Positions 6,331-14,616 of a stretch of 62,069 bases of DNA are shown here, piece by piece. The position numbers and the translations under genes are program-made. The DNA comes from Desulfotignum sp. Its GTDB lineage: Bacteria > Desulfobacterota > Desulfobacteria > Desulfobacterales > Desulfobacteraceae. Position 1 is the stretch's first letter; each line of letters begins with the position of its first letter. Location: contig JAABSA010000008.1 in NCBI GenBank assembly GCA_011390635.1, forward strand, positions 57,454 to 119,522. The letters run 5' to 3'. The notes beneath the pieces were generated by a model. That model did no database searches and was not told where the DNA came from. It was given only the letters and a program-made list of their open reading frames with translations.

Positions 6331-8145
6331 TTATTGGTACATGGCCTCGATGGTATCCTTAAAAGCTTCATGAACAATCTTGCGCTTGATTTTCATGGTA
6401 GGGGTGACCTCTCCGTCTTCTTCGTAGAGGCGTTTGGGCAGGATGGTGAATTTGCGGATGTTTTCCACCCGGGCCAGGGTCTGGTTCACGGCTGCCACCT
6501 CTTTGCCGATAAGATCCGTCACTTCCGGGCTCTGGGTCAGATCCCTGTAGGTGGAGAACTGTATCTTATGGTCCTGGGCATATTTGGCCACATTGTCTTC
6601 ATCGATCATGATCAGACAGGACAAAAACTTTCTGCGGTCTCCGATGACAACAGCATCGTTAATGTAAATACTGGCCTTGAGTTTGTTTTCAATGTACTGG
6701 GGAGTGATGTTCTTGCCGCCGGCTGTGACAATGATATCTTTTTTGCGGTCCGTGATTTTTAAAAACCCGTCTGCATCAATTTCTCCCACATCTCCGGTGA
6801 GCAGCCAGCCGTCTTTGATGGTTTGGGCGGTGGCCTCTTCTCCCTTGTAATACCCCTTGAATACACCGGGAGACCGCACCAGGATTTCTCCGTCTTCGGC
6901 GATTGTAATCTGTGTATCCGGCAGGGCCTGGCCCACGGTGCCGAACTTGACCCGGCCTTCGGGCGACAGGGTTGTGACACCGGTGCCTTCTGTCTGGCCA
7001 TACCCTTCAATCAGGTTCATGCCGATTGACTGAAAAAACCGCAGCACCTCCTGGGAAATGGGGGCAGCACCGGAATAGGCCATCCGTATCCGCTCAAACC
7101 CCAGCCGTTCCTTAAGTTTTCTGAACACTGCCAGGTCAGCCAGATAAAACAGGCATTGCAGGCCCACAGGCACTGGCTTGAAATGCATGACCAGATCCGC
7201 CCTGCGTTCTCCTATTTTCAGGGCCGTATTGAAAACAGCCCGCTTGAACCAGTCAGCATCCGCCATTTTGATCATGACATTGGAATAATATTTTTCCCAT
7301 ATCCGGGGGACGGCATATCCCACAGTGGGGGACACCTCCATCATATTCTGCATCACGGTGTCCGGCTTTTCAACAAAATTGACGGTGTAGGCATACCTGA
7401 TCTGGATAAACACGGTGAACAGCCGCTCAAAAATATGGCACAACGGCAGAAAAGACAATACCTGGTCCGTATCATACACCCGATTGGTGGCGGCTACGGC
7501 ATCCGCCATCCAGGTGACGTTACCATGGGTCAGCATGGCACCTTTGGGGGGGCCTGTGGTGCCTGATGTGTAGATGATCACCGCGATATCTTCTGCGGTC
7601 ACCTGCGTCATCCGGCCCGAAAAAAGCCCTGTATCCTGTTTGTGCGCCTGTGCCCCTTTTTCCAGAAAATCTTCAAACGTGGTGACCATGGGATCGGAAA
7701 ACCGGTTAAGTCCCCGGGTATCCCAGACGATGACCTGCTGCAGTTTGGGGGTCTGTTCCCTGAAATTGAGCCATTTGTCCAGCTGTTCTTCGTTTTCCAC
7801 AAATAAAAACCGTGCGTCACTGTGGGATACCACATATTCCACCTGCTGCCAGGCATTGGTGGCATAAATTCCCACAGACACGCCGCCCACACACTGAATT
7901 CCCAGGTCCGCCACCACCCATTCCACTGCGTTGTCACCGATGATGCAGGCACAATCACCTTTTGTAAACCCCATGGATGCCAGGGCGCACCCGATTTTTT
8001 TCACCTGTTCGTAAAAACGCGCGAACGTAATATCGTGCCAAAGCCCCAATTCTTTGGTGCGCAGTGCCACTTTTTCGGGATTTTTTTCCACGGTCCGGGA
8101 AAACACCCCGGGAACGGTCTGCAAACTGTGTTGGTTCATCGCCAT
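6331..8145 (-). CDS. AMP-forming long-chain acyl-CoA ligase
   Basis: A 604-residue adenylate-forming enzyme of FadD/long-chain acyl-CoA synthetase size. The ATP-binding loop IIYTSGTTGPPKGAML, the GYGQTEG adenine motif and the TGDVG and RKKD...GGKNI hinge motifs are all present. It activates a carboxylic acid with ATP and CoA. It is the last gene of the ABC transporter operon and overlaps the ATPase gene by ten bases, so the imported solute may be a fatty, aromatic or branched carboxylate that is activated on entry. Of three in-frame starts, the ATG at 8145 is preferred because GGAAGCGGAA precedes it. Substrate is not readable from sequence. Confidence 0.88.
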   Translation of the reverse strand: MAMNQHSLQTVPGVFSRTVEKNPEKVALRTKELGLWHDITFARFYEQVKKIGCALASMGFTKGDCACIIGDNAVEWVVADLGIQCVGGVSVGIYATNAWQQVEYVVSHSDARFLFVENEEQLDKWLNFREQTPKLQQVIVWDTRGLNRFSDPMVTTFEDFLEKGAQAHKQDTGLFSGRMTQVTAEDIAVIIYTSGTTGPPKGAMLTHGNVTWMADAVAATNRVYDTDQVLSFLPLCHIFERLFTVFIQIRYAYTVNFVEKPDTVMQNMMEVSPTVGYAVPRIWEKYYSNVMIKMADADWFKRAVFNTALKIGERRADLVMHFKPVPVGLQCLFYLADLAVFRKLKERLGFERIRMAYSGAAPISQEVLRFFQSIGMNLIEGYGQTEGTGVTTLSPEGRVKFGTVGQALPDTQITIAEDGEILVRSPGVFKGYYKGEEATAQTIKDGWLLTGDVGEIDADGFLKITDRKKDIIVTAGGKNITPQYIENKLKASIYINDAVVIGDRRKFLSCLIMIDEDNVAKYAQDHKIQFSTYRDLTQSPEVTDLIGKEVAAVNQTLARVENIRKFTILPKRLYEEDGEVTPTMKIKRKIVHEAFKDTIEAMYQ

Positions 8146-8912
8146 GCTTTTTTCCGCTTCCACCGCTGATATCCTTTGGCAGATGTTTCTGATTTAATAC
8201 CCAGGTAGAACTCCTGCACGTCCTTGTCATGCAACAGGTCCTCCGACCTGCCCTTCATGACAAACCGGCCGTTTTCCAGGATCAGACCGGTGTGGGAAAT
8301 GGACAGGGCCATACGGGCGTTCTGTTCCACCAGAAGAATGGTGGTGCCCTTCTGGTTGATCTGGTGAATGATGGAAAAAATTTCCTTGACCAGGATAGGG
8401 GACAGCCCCAGAGAAGGTTCATCCAGAATCAGCAGCCGGGGGTTGAGCATCAAGGCCCGGCCGATTGCCAGCATCTGCTGTTCTCCCCCGGACAGGGTCC
8501 CGGCCCATTGATGGGTCCGTTCCGCCAGCACCGGGAAATAGGCATATACCTGTTCCATATCCCTGCGGATGCCGGACCGGTCAGTGCAGGTATAGGCCCC
8601 CATGACCAGGTGTTCCTGGACTGTGAGTTCCTCAAATATCTCCCGGCCCTCCGGCACATAAGCGATGCCCTGGCGCACGATCTTATCCGTATCCCATCCC
8701 TGGATGGGAGTGCCGTCATATTCGATCACCCCCTTGTCCGGCTGGTCTTCAATCAGGCCCATAATGGTTTTGAGGATAGTGGATTTACCGGCCCCGTTGG
8801 TACCAAGAATGGCTGTGATGCTGCCCTCTTCCACGGAGAATGAAGCCCCCCGGATGGCATAGACCAGGCCATAAAAGGTCTCGATATTCTTCACCGCCAA
8901 CAGATCCGCCAT
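8136..8912 (-). CDS. livF: LivF-like ABC transporter ATP-binding protein
   Basis: A 258-residue ATPase of the branched-chain amino acid transporter family. Walker A is GTNGAGKST, the signature is LSGGEQQMLAIGRAL and Walker B is LLILDEPSLGL. It pairs with the LivG-like ATPase upstream (one-base gap) to drive import through LivH and LivM. The pairing of livF with an acyl-CoA ligase is common in anaerobes that import carboxylates, so the substrate need not be an amino acid. Confidence 0.9.
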   Translation of the reverse strand: MADLLAVKNIETFYGLVYAIRGASFSVEEGSITAILGTNGAGKSTILKTIMGLIEDQPDKGVIEYDGTPIQGWDTDKIVRQGIAYVPEGREIFEELTVQEHLVMGAYTCTDRSGIRRDMEQVYAYFPVLAERTHQWAGTLSGGEQQMLAIGRALMLNPRLLILDEPSLGLSPILVKEIFSIIHQINQKGTTILLVEQNARMALSISHTGLILENGRFVMKGRSEDLLHDKDVQEFYLGIKSETSAKGYQRWKRKKAWR

Positions 8913-8913
8913 G

Positions 8914-9693
8914 TTATTCCTCCTCCCCGATATAGGCTTTGCGAACCTCTTTGTTCTGCTGCACCGCCTCCGGGGACCCCAGTGTGACAGGCTGGCCGAA
9001 ATTGATGGCCAACACCCGGTCGGAAATATCCATGACCAGTTTCATATCATGTTCAATGAGCAAAATGGTTATCCCCAGGTCATCCTGGATATCCTTGATC
9101 CAGAAAATCATGTCTTGTTTTTCTTCCTGGTTCATGCCGGCACAGGGCTCATCCAGAAGCAGCAACCGGGGCTCCAGGGCCAGTGCCCGTGCCAGTTCGA
9201 TGAGCTTCTGGGTGCCGTAGGGCAATGCCCCCACAGGAATGCCCCGGACATGCTGCAATTCTAAAAGGTCAATGATCTGCTCTACCTTTTCCCGATGCCG
9301 GATCTCTTCCTTTCCAGCAAAAGAGCGTTCTCCCCACATGAACATTCCTTGAAAAAGACCGGTGTGCATGTGAATATGCCGGCCCAGCATAATATTTTCC
9401 ATGGTATTCATATGGGAAAACAACTCAATGTTCTGGAAGGTCCTGGCAATCCCCAGCCGGGCGATAGCGTCCGGTTTTTTTTTCTCAATGGCGGTATTTT
9501 CAAACCGGATGGTCCCGCTGTCCGGCTGGTACAGGCCGGATATGCAGTTGAACAGGGTGGTTTTGCCGGCCCCGTTGGGACCGATCACTGAAAAGATTTC
9601 CCCTTTGTCCATGGAGAAACTGATGTCCTGCAGTGCCTTGATGCCGCCAAAGGAAATGAACAGGTTGGAAATGGTTAAAAAATCTGATTTCAT
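8914..9693 (-). CDS. livG: LivG-like ABC transporter ATP-binding protein
   Basis: A 259-residue ATPase: Walker A GPNGAGKTT, Q-loop, signature LPYGTQKLIELARAL (a typical LivG variation), Walker B LLLLDEPCAGM. It forms the heterodimeric motor with LivF. The start is uncertain: ATG at 9693 gives the usual LivG N-terminus, while ATG at 9717 has a nearer GGAAC ribosome-like site and would add eight residues. A strong hairpin lies just ahead of the gene, between it and the binding-protein gene. Confidence 0.9.
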   Translation of the reverse strand: MKSDFLTISNLFISFGGIKALQDISFSMDKGEIFSVIGPNGAGKTTLFNCISGLYQPDSGTIRFENTAIEKKKPDAIARLGIARTFQNIELFSHMNTMENIMLGRHIHMHTGLFQGMFMWGERSFAGKEEIRHREKVEQIIDLLELQHVRGIPVGALPYGTQKLIELARALALEPRLLLLDEPCAGMNQEEKQDMIFWIKDIQDDLGITILLIEHDMKLVMDISDRVLAINFGQPVTLGSPEAVQQNKEVRKAYIGEEE

Positions 9694-9721
9694 AGGGGTA
9701 CCGGCTCCAGCGTCCATGTCT

Positions 9722-9751
9722 GTTCCATGCCGGCATCCGCCGGCATGGAAC
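9722..9751 (-). repeat. Intra-operon hairpin after the binding-protein gene
   Basis: A perfect 12-base inverted repeat (GTTCCATGCCGG 9722-9733 with CCGGCATGGAAC 9740-9751, loop of 6) between livK and livG. There is no following T run. Such hairpins often stabilise the upstream message or reduce read-through, which would give more binding protein than ATPase. That role is inference. Confidence 0.6.
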
Positions 9752-9759
9752 GGTCAAAT

Positions 9760-10947
9760 CTAATCCAGGGTGATCCAGTCGGTGAGCTTTTCGGCTTTAC
9801 CGTCGGCCAGGCACTGCACCAGAAAGGTCTGGCGGGTGCCCTGGCGGCTGTACATGTCATTTGGGTCAAAGGGCTTGAAATTGACTTCCGGGCCAACACC
9901 CTTGAACCCGGTCAGTTTTTCCATTTCCGTCACAAATTTTTCCCGGGTCAGATCCGGGCCGGCGTTTTTCAACGCCTCGATCATGGGTTCGATAAAAATA
10001 ATGCCGGCGGCATAAAACATGCCCCAGCGCTCGTCTTTGGATGCAAACTGATCGAACACCTCTTTTTTATACTGCTGCATTCCCGGATGATCCGAATCGG
10101 GCAGCTCTCCGAAAGTGGCACAGATCACCCCTTCCCACAACCCTTTGGAAATATGGTTCATGAGGGGAAAATCCGAGCAGGTGCTGGTGCTCATAAACTG
10201 GGGGGTGAAATTCATGGCCTTGGCTGTTCCCACAATCCGCACGGCATGGCTCACCGTGGTCCACAGCAGTACCATGTCGGCATCTGATTTTCGCAGCTGC
10301 ATCACATGGGGTTTTACATCTGAATCAGTCTGTTCCACCGGCACCTGTGCCACCACTTCCATGCCGTGGGCTTCCAACTCCTCGATGGCACCCCTCAGAC
10401 CGTTTTTGCCGTATTCATCATTCAAATAGGCCACGGCCACCCTTTTTTTGCCCATGTCTTCCACAGCATACCGCACCAGGGCCCGGGCTTCGTTGTAATA
10501 CAGCGGATATACCGCAAACAGATGTTTTTCAGGAGGAGACACCCAGTGCAGAGAGCCTGCAGCCGGCCCCACCCAGGGAACTTTTCTTTCCATGAGATAG
10601 TCTTTGACAGCCAGTCCCGGGGAAGTGCCCACACCGGAAGCCCAGGCAAAGATGCCGGTACCTTCCTGAAGTTCTTTTACCCCGGCCTTGGTTTTTGCCG
10701 GGTTGTACCCGTCGTCGAACATGTGGTACACGATTTTTCTGCCATGAATACCGCCGGTGGCATTGATCCATTTAAAATAATCCCCGGTTCCCCGGGCCAC
10801 CGATCCCCAGGCAGCCGCAGGACCTGTCTGGGGTCCCCACTGGCCGATGTGAATCTCGGTGTCGGTCACCCCTTCTTCAGTCCAGGCAATTGGGGCAGAA
10901 AAAAGCATCAGTATCATACACCCTAAAATCATCATCTTTTTTTTCAT
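9760..10947 (-). CDS. livK: Periplasmic substrate-binding protein (LivK-like) of ABC transporter
   Basis: A 395-residue exported solute-binding protein of the Leu/Ile/Val family. The N-terminus is a signal peptide (MKKKMMILGC then a hydrophobic stretch, cleavage near residue 23). The mature part starts with TDTEIHIGQWGPQTGPAAAW, the family pattern for the first lobe, and later has the YxNDEYGKNGL and WTTVSHAVRIV segments. ATG at 10947 is chosen for GAGGAGG upstream. It captures the solute for LivHMGF. The ligand cannot be read from sequence; the acyl-CoA ligase in the operon hints at a carboxylic acid. Confidence 0.88.
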   Translation of the reverse strand: MKKKMMILGCMILMLFSAPIAWTEEGVTDTEIHIGQWGPQTGPAAAWGSVARGTGDYFKWINATGGIHGRKIVYHMFDDGYNPAKTKAGVKELQEGTGIFAWASGVGTSPGLAVKDYLMERKVPWVGPAAGSLHWVSPPEKHLFAVYPLYYNEARALVRYAVEDMGKKRVAVAYLNDEYGKNGLRGAIEELEAHGMEVVAQVPVEQTDSDVKPHVMQLRKSDADMVLLWTTVSHAVRIVGTAKAMNFTPQFMSTSTCSDFPLMNHISKGLWEGVICATFGELPDSDHPGMQQYKKEVFDQFASKDERWGMFYAAGIIFIEPMIEALKNAGPDLTREKFVTEMEKLTGFKGVGPEVNFKPFDPNDMYSRQGTRQTFLVQCLADGKAEKLTDWITLD

Positions 10948-10993
10948 GACATCCTCCTCATTGTTGTTGTCGGGGCCTGACCCCACCCCATTT

Positions 10994-11869
10994 TTATACT
11001 TTCTTCACGTAATGTCTGGCAAACAGGCCGCTGGGCTTAAAACAGAGCACCAGCACAATGATGGCAAAGGCCACCACGGATTTAAATTCAATGGATACAT
11101 ATCCGCCGAAAAGATTTTCAATGATCCCCAGCATATAGGCGGCCACCACCGCACCGGGCAAGGAGGTCATCCCCCCCATGACCGCAGCGGCAAAGCCCTT
11201 GAGCATGGGATCCCACATCATAAACGGGTGCATGATAACAGGGGATATCAGCAGCCCTGCCGTGGCCCCCACCACCGAAGAAATACCCCAGGTCATCATC
11301 ATGATCCGGTTGGTGCGGATACCCACAATCTTTGCGGCTGTTGGATTCTGCTGGGTGGCTTTCATGGCCAGACCCAGCCTGGAATATCTGAAGAAGAAAA
11401 ACAGAAGGGCCATGAGCACCAGGGCGGAAACCAGGGTCAGGGCCTCGAGTTTGGCAATGAAAATATCACCAATGATAAAGCTGTCATAGGGACCGATGGG
11501 AAAGGGCATGGTTTTCTGCTCTGCTCCGAATTTCCATGAGACCAGACCCAGCAGCACCATCTCCAGTCCGATGGTGATGACAATGGTACCCAGAATATTG
11601 GGGTTTTTGGCCCTCCTGAGCACGGCAAATTCCAGGAATGCCCCCAGGGCCGCGGCAAAGACAAATGCCAGACAAAAGGCAAGCCAGACGGGATAACCAA
11701 AGGTGGTGAGCAGCATCATGGTGACAAATGAGGTCACCAGGGCCATTTCCCCCTGGGCAAAATTGGGGACCTCGGAAGTTTTGTAGATAATCACCATGGC
11801 AAGGCCCATGAGGGCATAGGAACTGCCCACGGCAACCCCGCTGACAACCATCTGAATAAAATCAACCAT
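10994..11869 (-). CDS. livH: LivH-like ABC transporter permease
   Basis: A 291-residue integral membrane protein with about eight hydrophobic helices and the family opening GVAVGSSYALMGLAMVIIYK. It carries the EAA-like loop MKATQQNPTAAKIVGI that docks with the ATPases. It forms the channel with LivM. It lies 46 bases upstream of livK in the same operon. Confidence 0.9.
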   Translation of the reverse strand: MVDFIQMVVSGVAVGSSYALMGLAMVIIYKTSEVPNFAQGEMALVTSFVTMMLLTTFGYPVWLAFCLAFVFAAALGAFLEFAVLRRAKNPNILGTIVITIGLEMVLLGLVSWKFGAEQKTMPFPIGPYDSFIIGDIFIAKLEALTLVSALVLMALLFFFFRYSRLGLAMKATQQNPTAAKIVGIRTNRIMMMTWGISSVVGATAGLLISPVIMHPFMMWDPMLKGFAAAVMGGMTSLPGAVVAAYMLGIIENLFGGYVSIEFKSVVAFAIIVLVLCFKPSGLFARHYVKKV

Positions 11870-11879
11870 GCATTTTTCC

Positions 11880-11973
11880 TTTCAACCCCATCCCTGCTCC
11901 TTGAGCACTATACCCACTACCCATTAACCACCATCCATTACCCCTTTACCCAGCACCCGTTTCACCCATTTTT
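11880..11973. repeat. Low-complexity ACCC-rich spacer between livM and livH
   Basis: A 94-base spacer made of short units such as CCATTACCCCTTTACCC. A closely similar stretch with CCCATTACCCCTTATAG occurs at 38540-38640 beside another intergenic repeat. It separates two genes that are normally nearly contiguous. No terminator is seen. It looks like expansion of an intergenic simple repeat. Confidence 0.45.
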
Positions 11974-13023
11974 TCAAAACGGCCAGGTGCGCCAGTACCG
12001 CTTGGTTCTCAGCCACACCCCGTAAAGCCCTAATGGTTCAAACAGCATGATGGCCACCATGATAGAGCCGAACACGACATATTGGATATTGGACACCCCT
12101 GTAATGGAAAACCAGGACATGGAAAGCGTTTCCAGCCAGTCCCCCAAAAAGGGGATATCCAGGATATTTCTCAGTTTCAAATCCAGCCAGCATAAAAGCC
12201 CTGCACCCACAATGGGTCCCATCAAGGACCCCTGTCCCCCCACCACCACCATGGCCAGAAACATGATGGACATCATCAGGGTAAACATTTCAGGCTCAAT
12301 AAATTTGAGTACAAATGCATAAAGACCGCCCGCGATGCCGGCATAAAACGCGGAAACCGCAAAGGCAAGTGTTTTGTAAAAAACAATATTCACCCCCATG
12401 GTCTGGGCTGCGATATCTGCGTCCCGGATGGCTATAAATGCCCGTCCCACACGGGTTCTGATAAGGTTGCGCATGCCCAGCAAAAGCAGCACTGTGATAA
12501 AAACCAGCAGAAAATAAAATTGTCTGTCCGTTTCAATGATCCAGGATCCGATAACGATATCCGGCGCATGAAGCCCTTCTCTGCCGCCGAACAATGTGAT
12601 GCGGCCGATAACCTGGGTGATGGTCAGCCCGAATCCCAGGGTGGCAATGGACAGATATGGCCCCTCTAAGCGCAGGGCCGGCAGCCCCAGCAAAAATCCG
12701 AATCCGGCCGCCACCAGCCCGGAACAGGGCAATGCCAGCAGAAAAGGCAAACCGGCCTTGGCCATGAGAATCACGGTACCGTAGGCCCCGATGGCAAAAA
12801 AACCGGCATGACCCAGGCTGATTTGACCGGTATATCCCACCAGCAGGTTCAGCCCGGCAGCCACAATGATATTGATGGCAATGTAATTGGCCACATAGAC
12901 ATAATAATTGCCCACGATAAAGGGAAACACCACCAGGAAAACAAAAAGAAGAATAAGCCAGAAAAATACCACCGGGGAAGTGACGAGTTGAACATCTTCG
13001 TAGTAGTTGCGCTTCATATCCAT
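11974..13023 (-). CDS. livM: LivM-like ABC transporter permease
   Basis: A 349-residue membrane permease with about nine hydrophobic helices and the conserved GLNLLVGYTGQISLGHAGFF segment near residues 57-76. The ATPase-docking loop reads FIAIRDADIAAQTMGVN. An in-frame reading from 13158 would add 45 residues with a separate hydrophobic helix but has no ribosome site; the methionines at 13023 or 13017 give normal family length. It is the first gene of the livMHKGF-acyl-CoA-ligase operon. Confidence 0.88.
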   Translation of the reverse strand: MDMKRNYYEDVQLVTSPVVFFWLILLFVFLVVFPFIVGNYYVYVANYIAINIIVAAGLNLLVGYTGQISLGHAGFFAIGAYGTVILMAKAGLPFLLALPCSGLVAAGFGFLLGLPALRLEGPYLSIATLGFGLTITQVIGRITLFGGREGLHAPDIVIGSWIIETDRQFYFLLVFITVLLLLGMRNLIRTRVGRAFIAIRDADIAAQTMGVNIVFYKTLAFAVSAFYAGIAGGLYAFVLKFIEPEMFTLMMSIMFLAMVVVGGQGSLMGPIVGAGLLCWLDLKLRNILDIPFLGDWLETLSMSWFSITGVSNIQYVVFGSIMVAIMLFEPLGLYGVWLRTKRYWRTWPF

Positions 13024-13181
13024 GGGCAAAACTTTCTGATGGGTAAACAGCTCATTGTCAAATGTGTTTTTACAGTCATATTTGTTTATTGTATTTGCTG
13101 TCAAGATAAAAAAAACAGCCGCCAGACAAAAGAATGCCGTTATCCTGTCAAAAAACAAATGATTTTAAGATGTTTAATCCC

Positions 13182-13236
13182 TTGACTAATAAAAATTAAT
13201 ATGGTTTAGCTGTATAAACACGTTGGAGACCACAAA
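13182..13236 (+). promoter_or_regulatory. Promoter region and ribosome site of the aromatic leader peptide
   Basis: A TTGACT at 13182-13187 lies upstream of the leader peptide, but the -10 at correct spacing is weak (TTTAGC at 13205). TATAAA at 13213-13218 is at poor spacing. GGAG at 13224-13227 is a clear ribosome site for the ATG at 13237. The livM promoter must lie on the other strand of the same gap. Confidence 0.35.
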
Positions 13237-13314
13237 ATGAATTTTGGCAAAACAGACAGATCCTATTTTTATTTCTGGTATTATTTTTATACGCATCTGC
13301 CTGGGTTGCCATGA
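13237..13314 (+). CDS. Aromatic-rich leader peptide controlling DAHP synthase
   Basis: A 25-codon open frame with a good ribosome site (GGAG nine bases upstream). Codons 10-18 encode YFYFWYYFY: five Tyr, three Phe and one Trp in a row, with another Phe at codon 3. This is the layout of an amino-acid attenuator leader peptide: a ribosome slowed for charged Tyr, Phe or Trp tRNA stalls here. The stop codon TGA is at 13312-13314, just before a terminator hairpin that precedes the DAHP synthase gene. Too short for usual gene finders. The role is inferred but the composition is very hard to explain by chance. Confidence 0.88.
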   Translation: MNFGKTDRSYFYFWYYFYTHLPGLP

Positions 13315-13370
13315 GATCATCCCCATAACTCACAAGCCGCAGGCAGCAACAACCGCCTGCGGCTTTTTTT
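13297..13370 (+). promoter_or_regulatory. Transcription attenuator of DAHP synthase
   Basis: Terminator: AGCCGCAGGC (13335-13344) pairs with GCCTGCGGCT (13355-13364), followed by a run of seven T ending at 13370. Antiterminator: CTGCCTG (13297-13303), inside the end of the leader peptide, is perfectly complementary to CAGGCAG (13340-13346) and would occupy the left arm of the terminator. A ribosome stalled at codons 10-18 leaves 13297-13303 free and favours read-through; one that reaches the stop codon covers it and allows termination. Confidence 0.85.
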
Positions 13371-13410
13371 GTGGTCCGGGCGGCATTTTTGCCCTGCAAA
13401 GGAAACCGCC

Positions 13411-14448
13411 ATGAAAAAAACCTTTGACATCCATGTAAAAGAGTTCAAACCCCTGACTTCCCCGGCTGACATGAAGCAGGCACTGCCATTGTCCGACACA
13501 GCGGCCAAGACCGTTATCAACGGCCGGTCAGATGTGGAAAACATCCTGACGGGAAAAGACAAGCGGCTGCTGGTCATTGCAGGCCCCTGTTCCATCCATG
13601 ACCCGGATGCTGCTCTGGAATATGCAGGCAACATGATGAACCTGCGCCGGGAAGTGGCAGATAAAATCAACCTGGTCATGCGGGTATATTTTGAAAAACC
13701 CCGCACCACCGTAGGATGGAAAGGGCTGATCAATGATCCTTTCCTGGATGCCTCTTACAATGTGAACGCAGGCCTTGAAACCGCCAGAAAACTGCTCATT
13801 GATATCAATGACATGGGGTTGCCCACAGCCACTGAGATTCTGGATCCCATCACCCCCCAGTATATCGCCGGCCTGCTCACCTGGGTGGCCATCGGTGCCA
13901 GAACCACGGAATCCCAGACCCACAGGGAAATGGCATCAGGCCTGTCCATGCCGGTGGGATTCAAAAACAGCACCGACGGCAGCCTCACTGCTGCAGTCAA
14001 TGCGATTCAGGCTGCGGGCTCGTCCCAGCATTTTCTGGGTATTGACCCCAAAGGCCGGTCATCCATTGTTTCCACAACCGGCAATCCGTTTTGTCATATT
14101 GTCCTGCGGGGGGGTAACACCCCCAATTATGATCCTGTTTCCGTGGGCAAGGCCCAGACCCTTCTTCGGCAGAGAAATCTGCTGGACAGCATCATGATTG
14201 ACTGTTCCCATGACAACTCCGGCCAGAAATTCACAGGACAGCCGTTTGTTTTTAAAAGCGCCCTGGACCAGCGGCTGGAAGGCAATCCCGGCATCATCGG
14301 CCTGATGCTGGAAAGCAACCTGTTTGAAGGCAGCCAGAAATGTCCGGGTGATGGCTGTGCCCTCAGGTACGGCGTATCCATCACCGATGAATGCATTTCC
14401 TGGGAAACCACAACAGGGCTGATCCGCTGCGCACACAAACGGTTGTGA
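13411..14448 (+). CDS. 3-deoxy-7-phosphoheptulonate (DAHP) synthase, type I AroF/G/H class
   Basis: A 345-residue enzyme condensing phosphoenolpyruvate and erythrose 4-phosphate in the first step of aromatic biosynthesis. Family hallmarks are clear: GPCSIHDP, the PRTTVGWKGLINDP loop, GARTTESQ(T)H, FKNSTDG, the DCSHDNS metal region and the ITDECISWE C-terminus. ATG at 13411 has AAAGGAAA upstream. It lies directly behind the aromatic leader peptide and terminator. Which aromatic amino acid inhibits the enzyme cannot be told from sequence; the leader predicts control by Tyr and Phe, perhaps Trp. Confidence 0.93.
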   Translation: MKKTFDIHVKEFKPLTSPADMKQALPLSDTAAKTVINGRSDVENILTGKDKRLLVIAGPCSIHDPDAALEYAGNMMNLRREVADKINLVMRVYFEKPRTTVGWKGLINDPFLDASYNVNAGLETARKLLIDINDMGLPTATEILDPITPQYIAGLLTWVAIGARTTESQTHREMASGLSMPVGFKNSTDGSLTAAVNAIQAAGSSQHFLGIDPKGRSSIVSTTGNPFCHIVLRGGNTPNYDPVSVGKAQTLLRQRNLLDSIMIDCSHDNSGQKFTGQPFVFKSALDQRLEGNPGIIGLMLESNLFEGSQKCPGDGCALRYGVSITDECISWETTTGLIRCAHKRL

Positions 14449-14477
14449 TTTTTTTTATATGAAATCCGTCAGCCATC

Positions 14478-14516
14478 AGCTAAAAGCTAACAGCTAAAAG
14501 CTAACAGCTAACAGCT
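14478..14516 (-). repeat. Heptad repeat AGCTGTT/AGCTTTT, copy A
   Basis: On the minus strand this 39-base stretch is made of AGCTGTT and AGCTTTT units. The identical 39 bases occur on the plus strand at 38419-38457. A shorter related stretch lies at 37571-37627. All are intergenic and each is flanked on one side by GCTTTC(A/C)TAT. It follows the DAHP synthase gene. Confidence 0.75.
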
Positions 14517-14616
14517 TTCATATTTTTTGCTGTGCCCTCCAGGGCATGGGGGATATTTACAAAAACAGGACGTTCCTGTAATATCTGTTGCATATTACAT
14601 ATTGTACAGGAGCATC

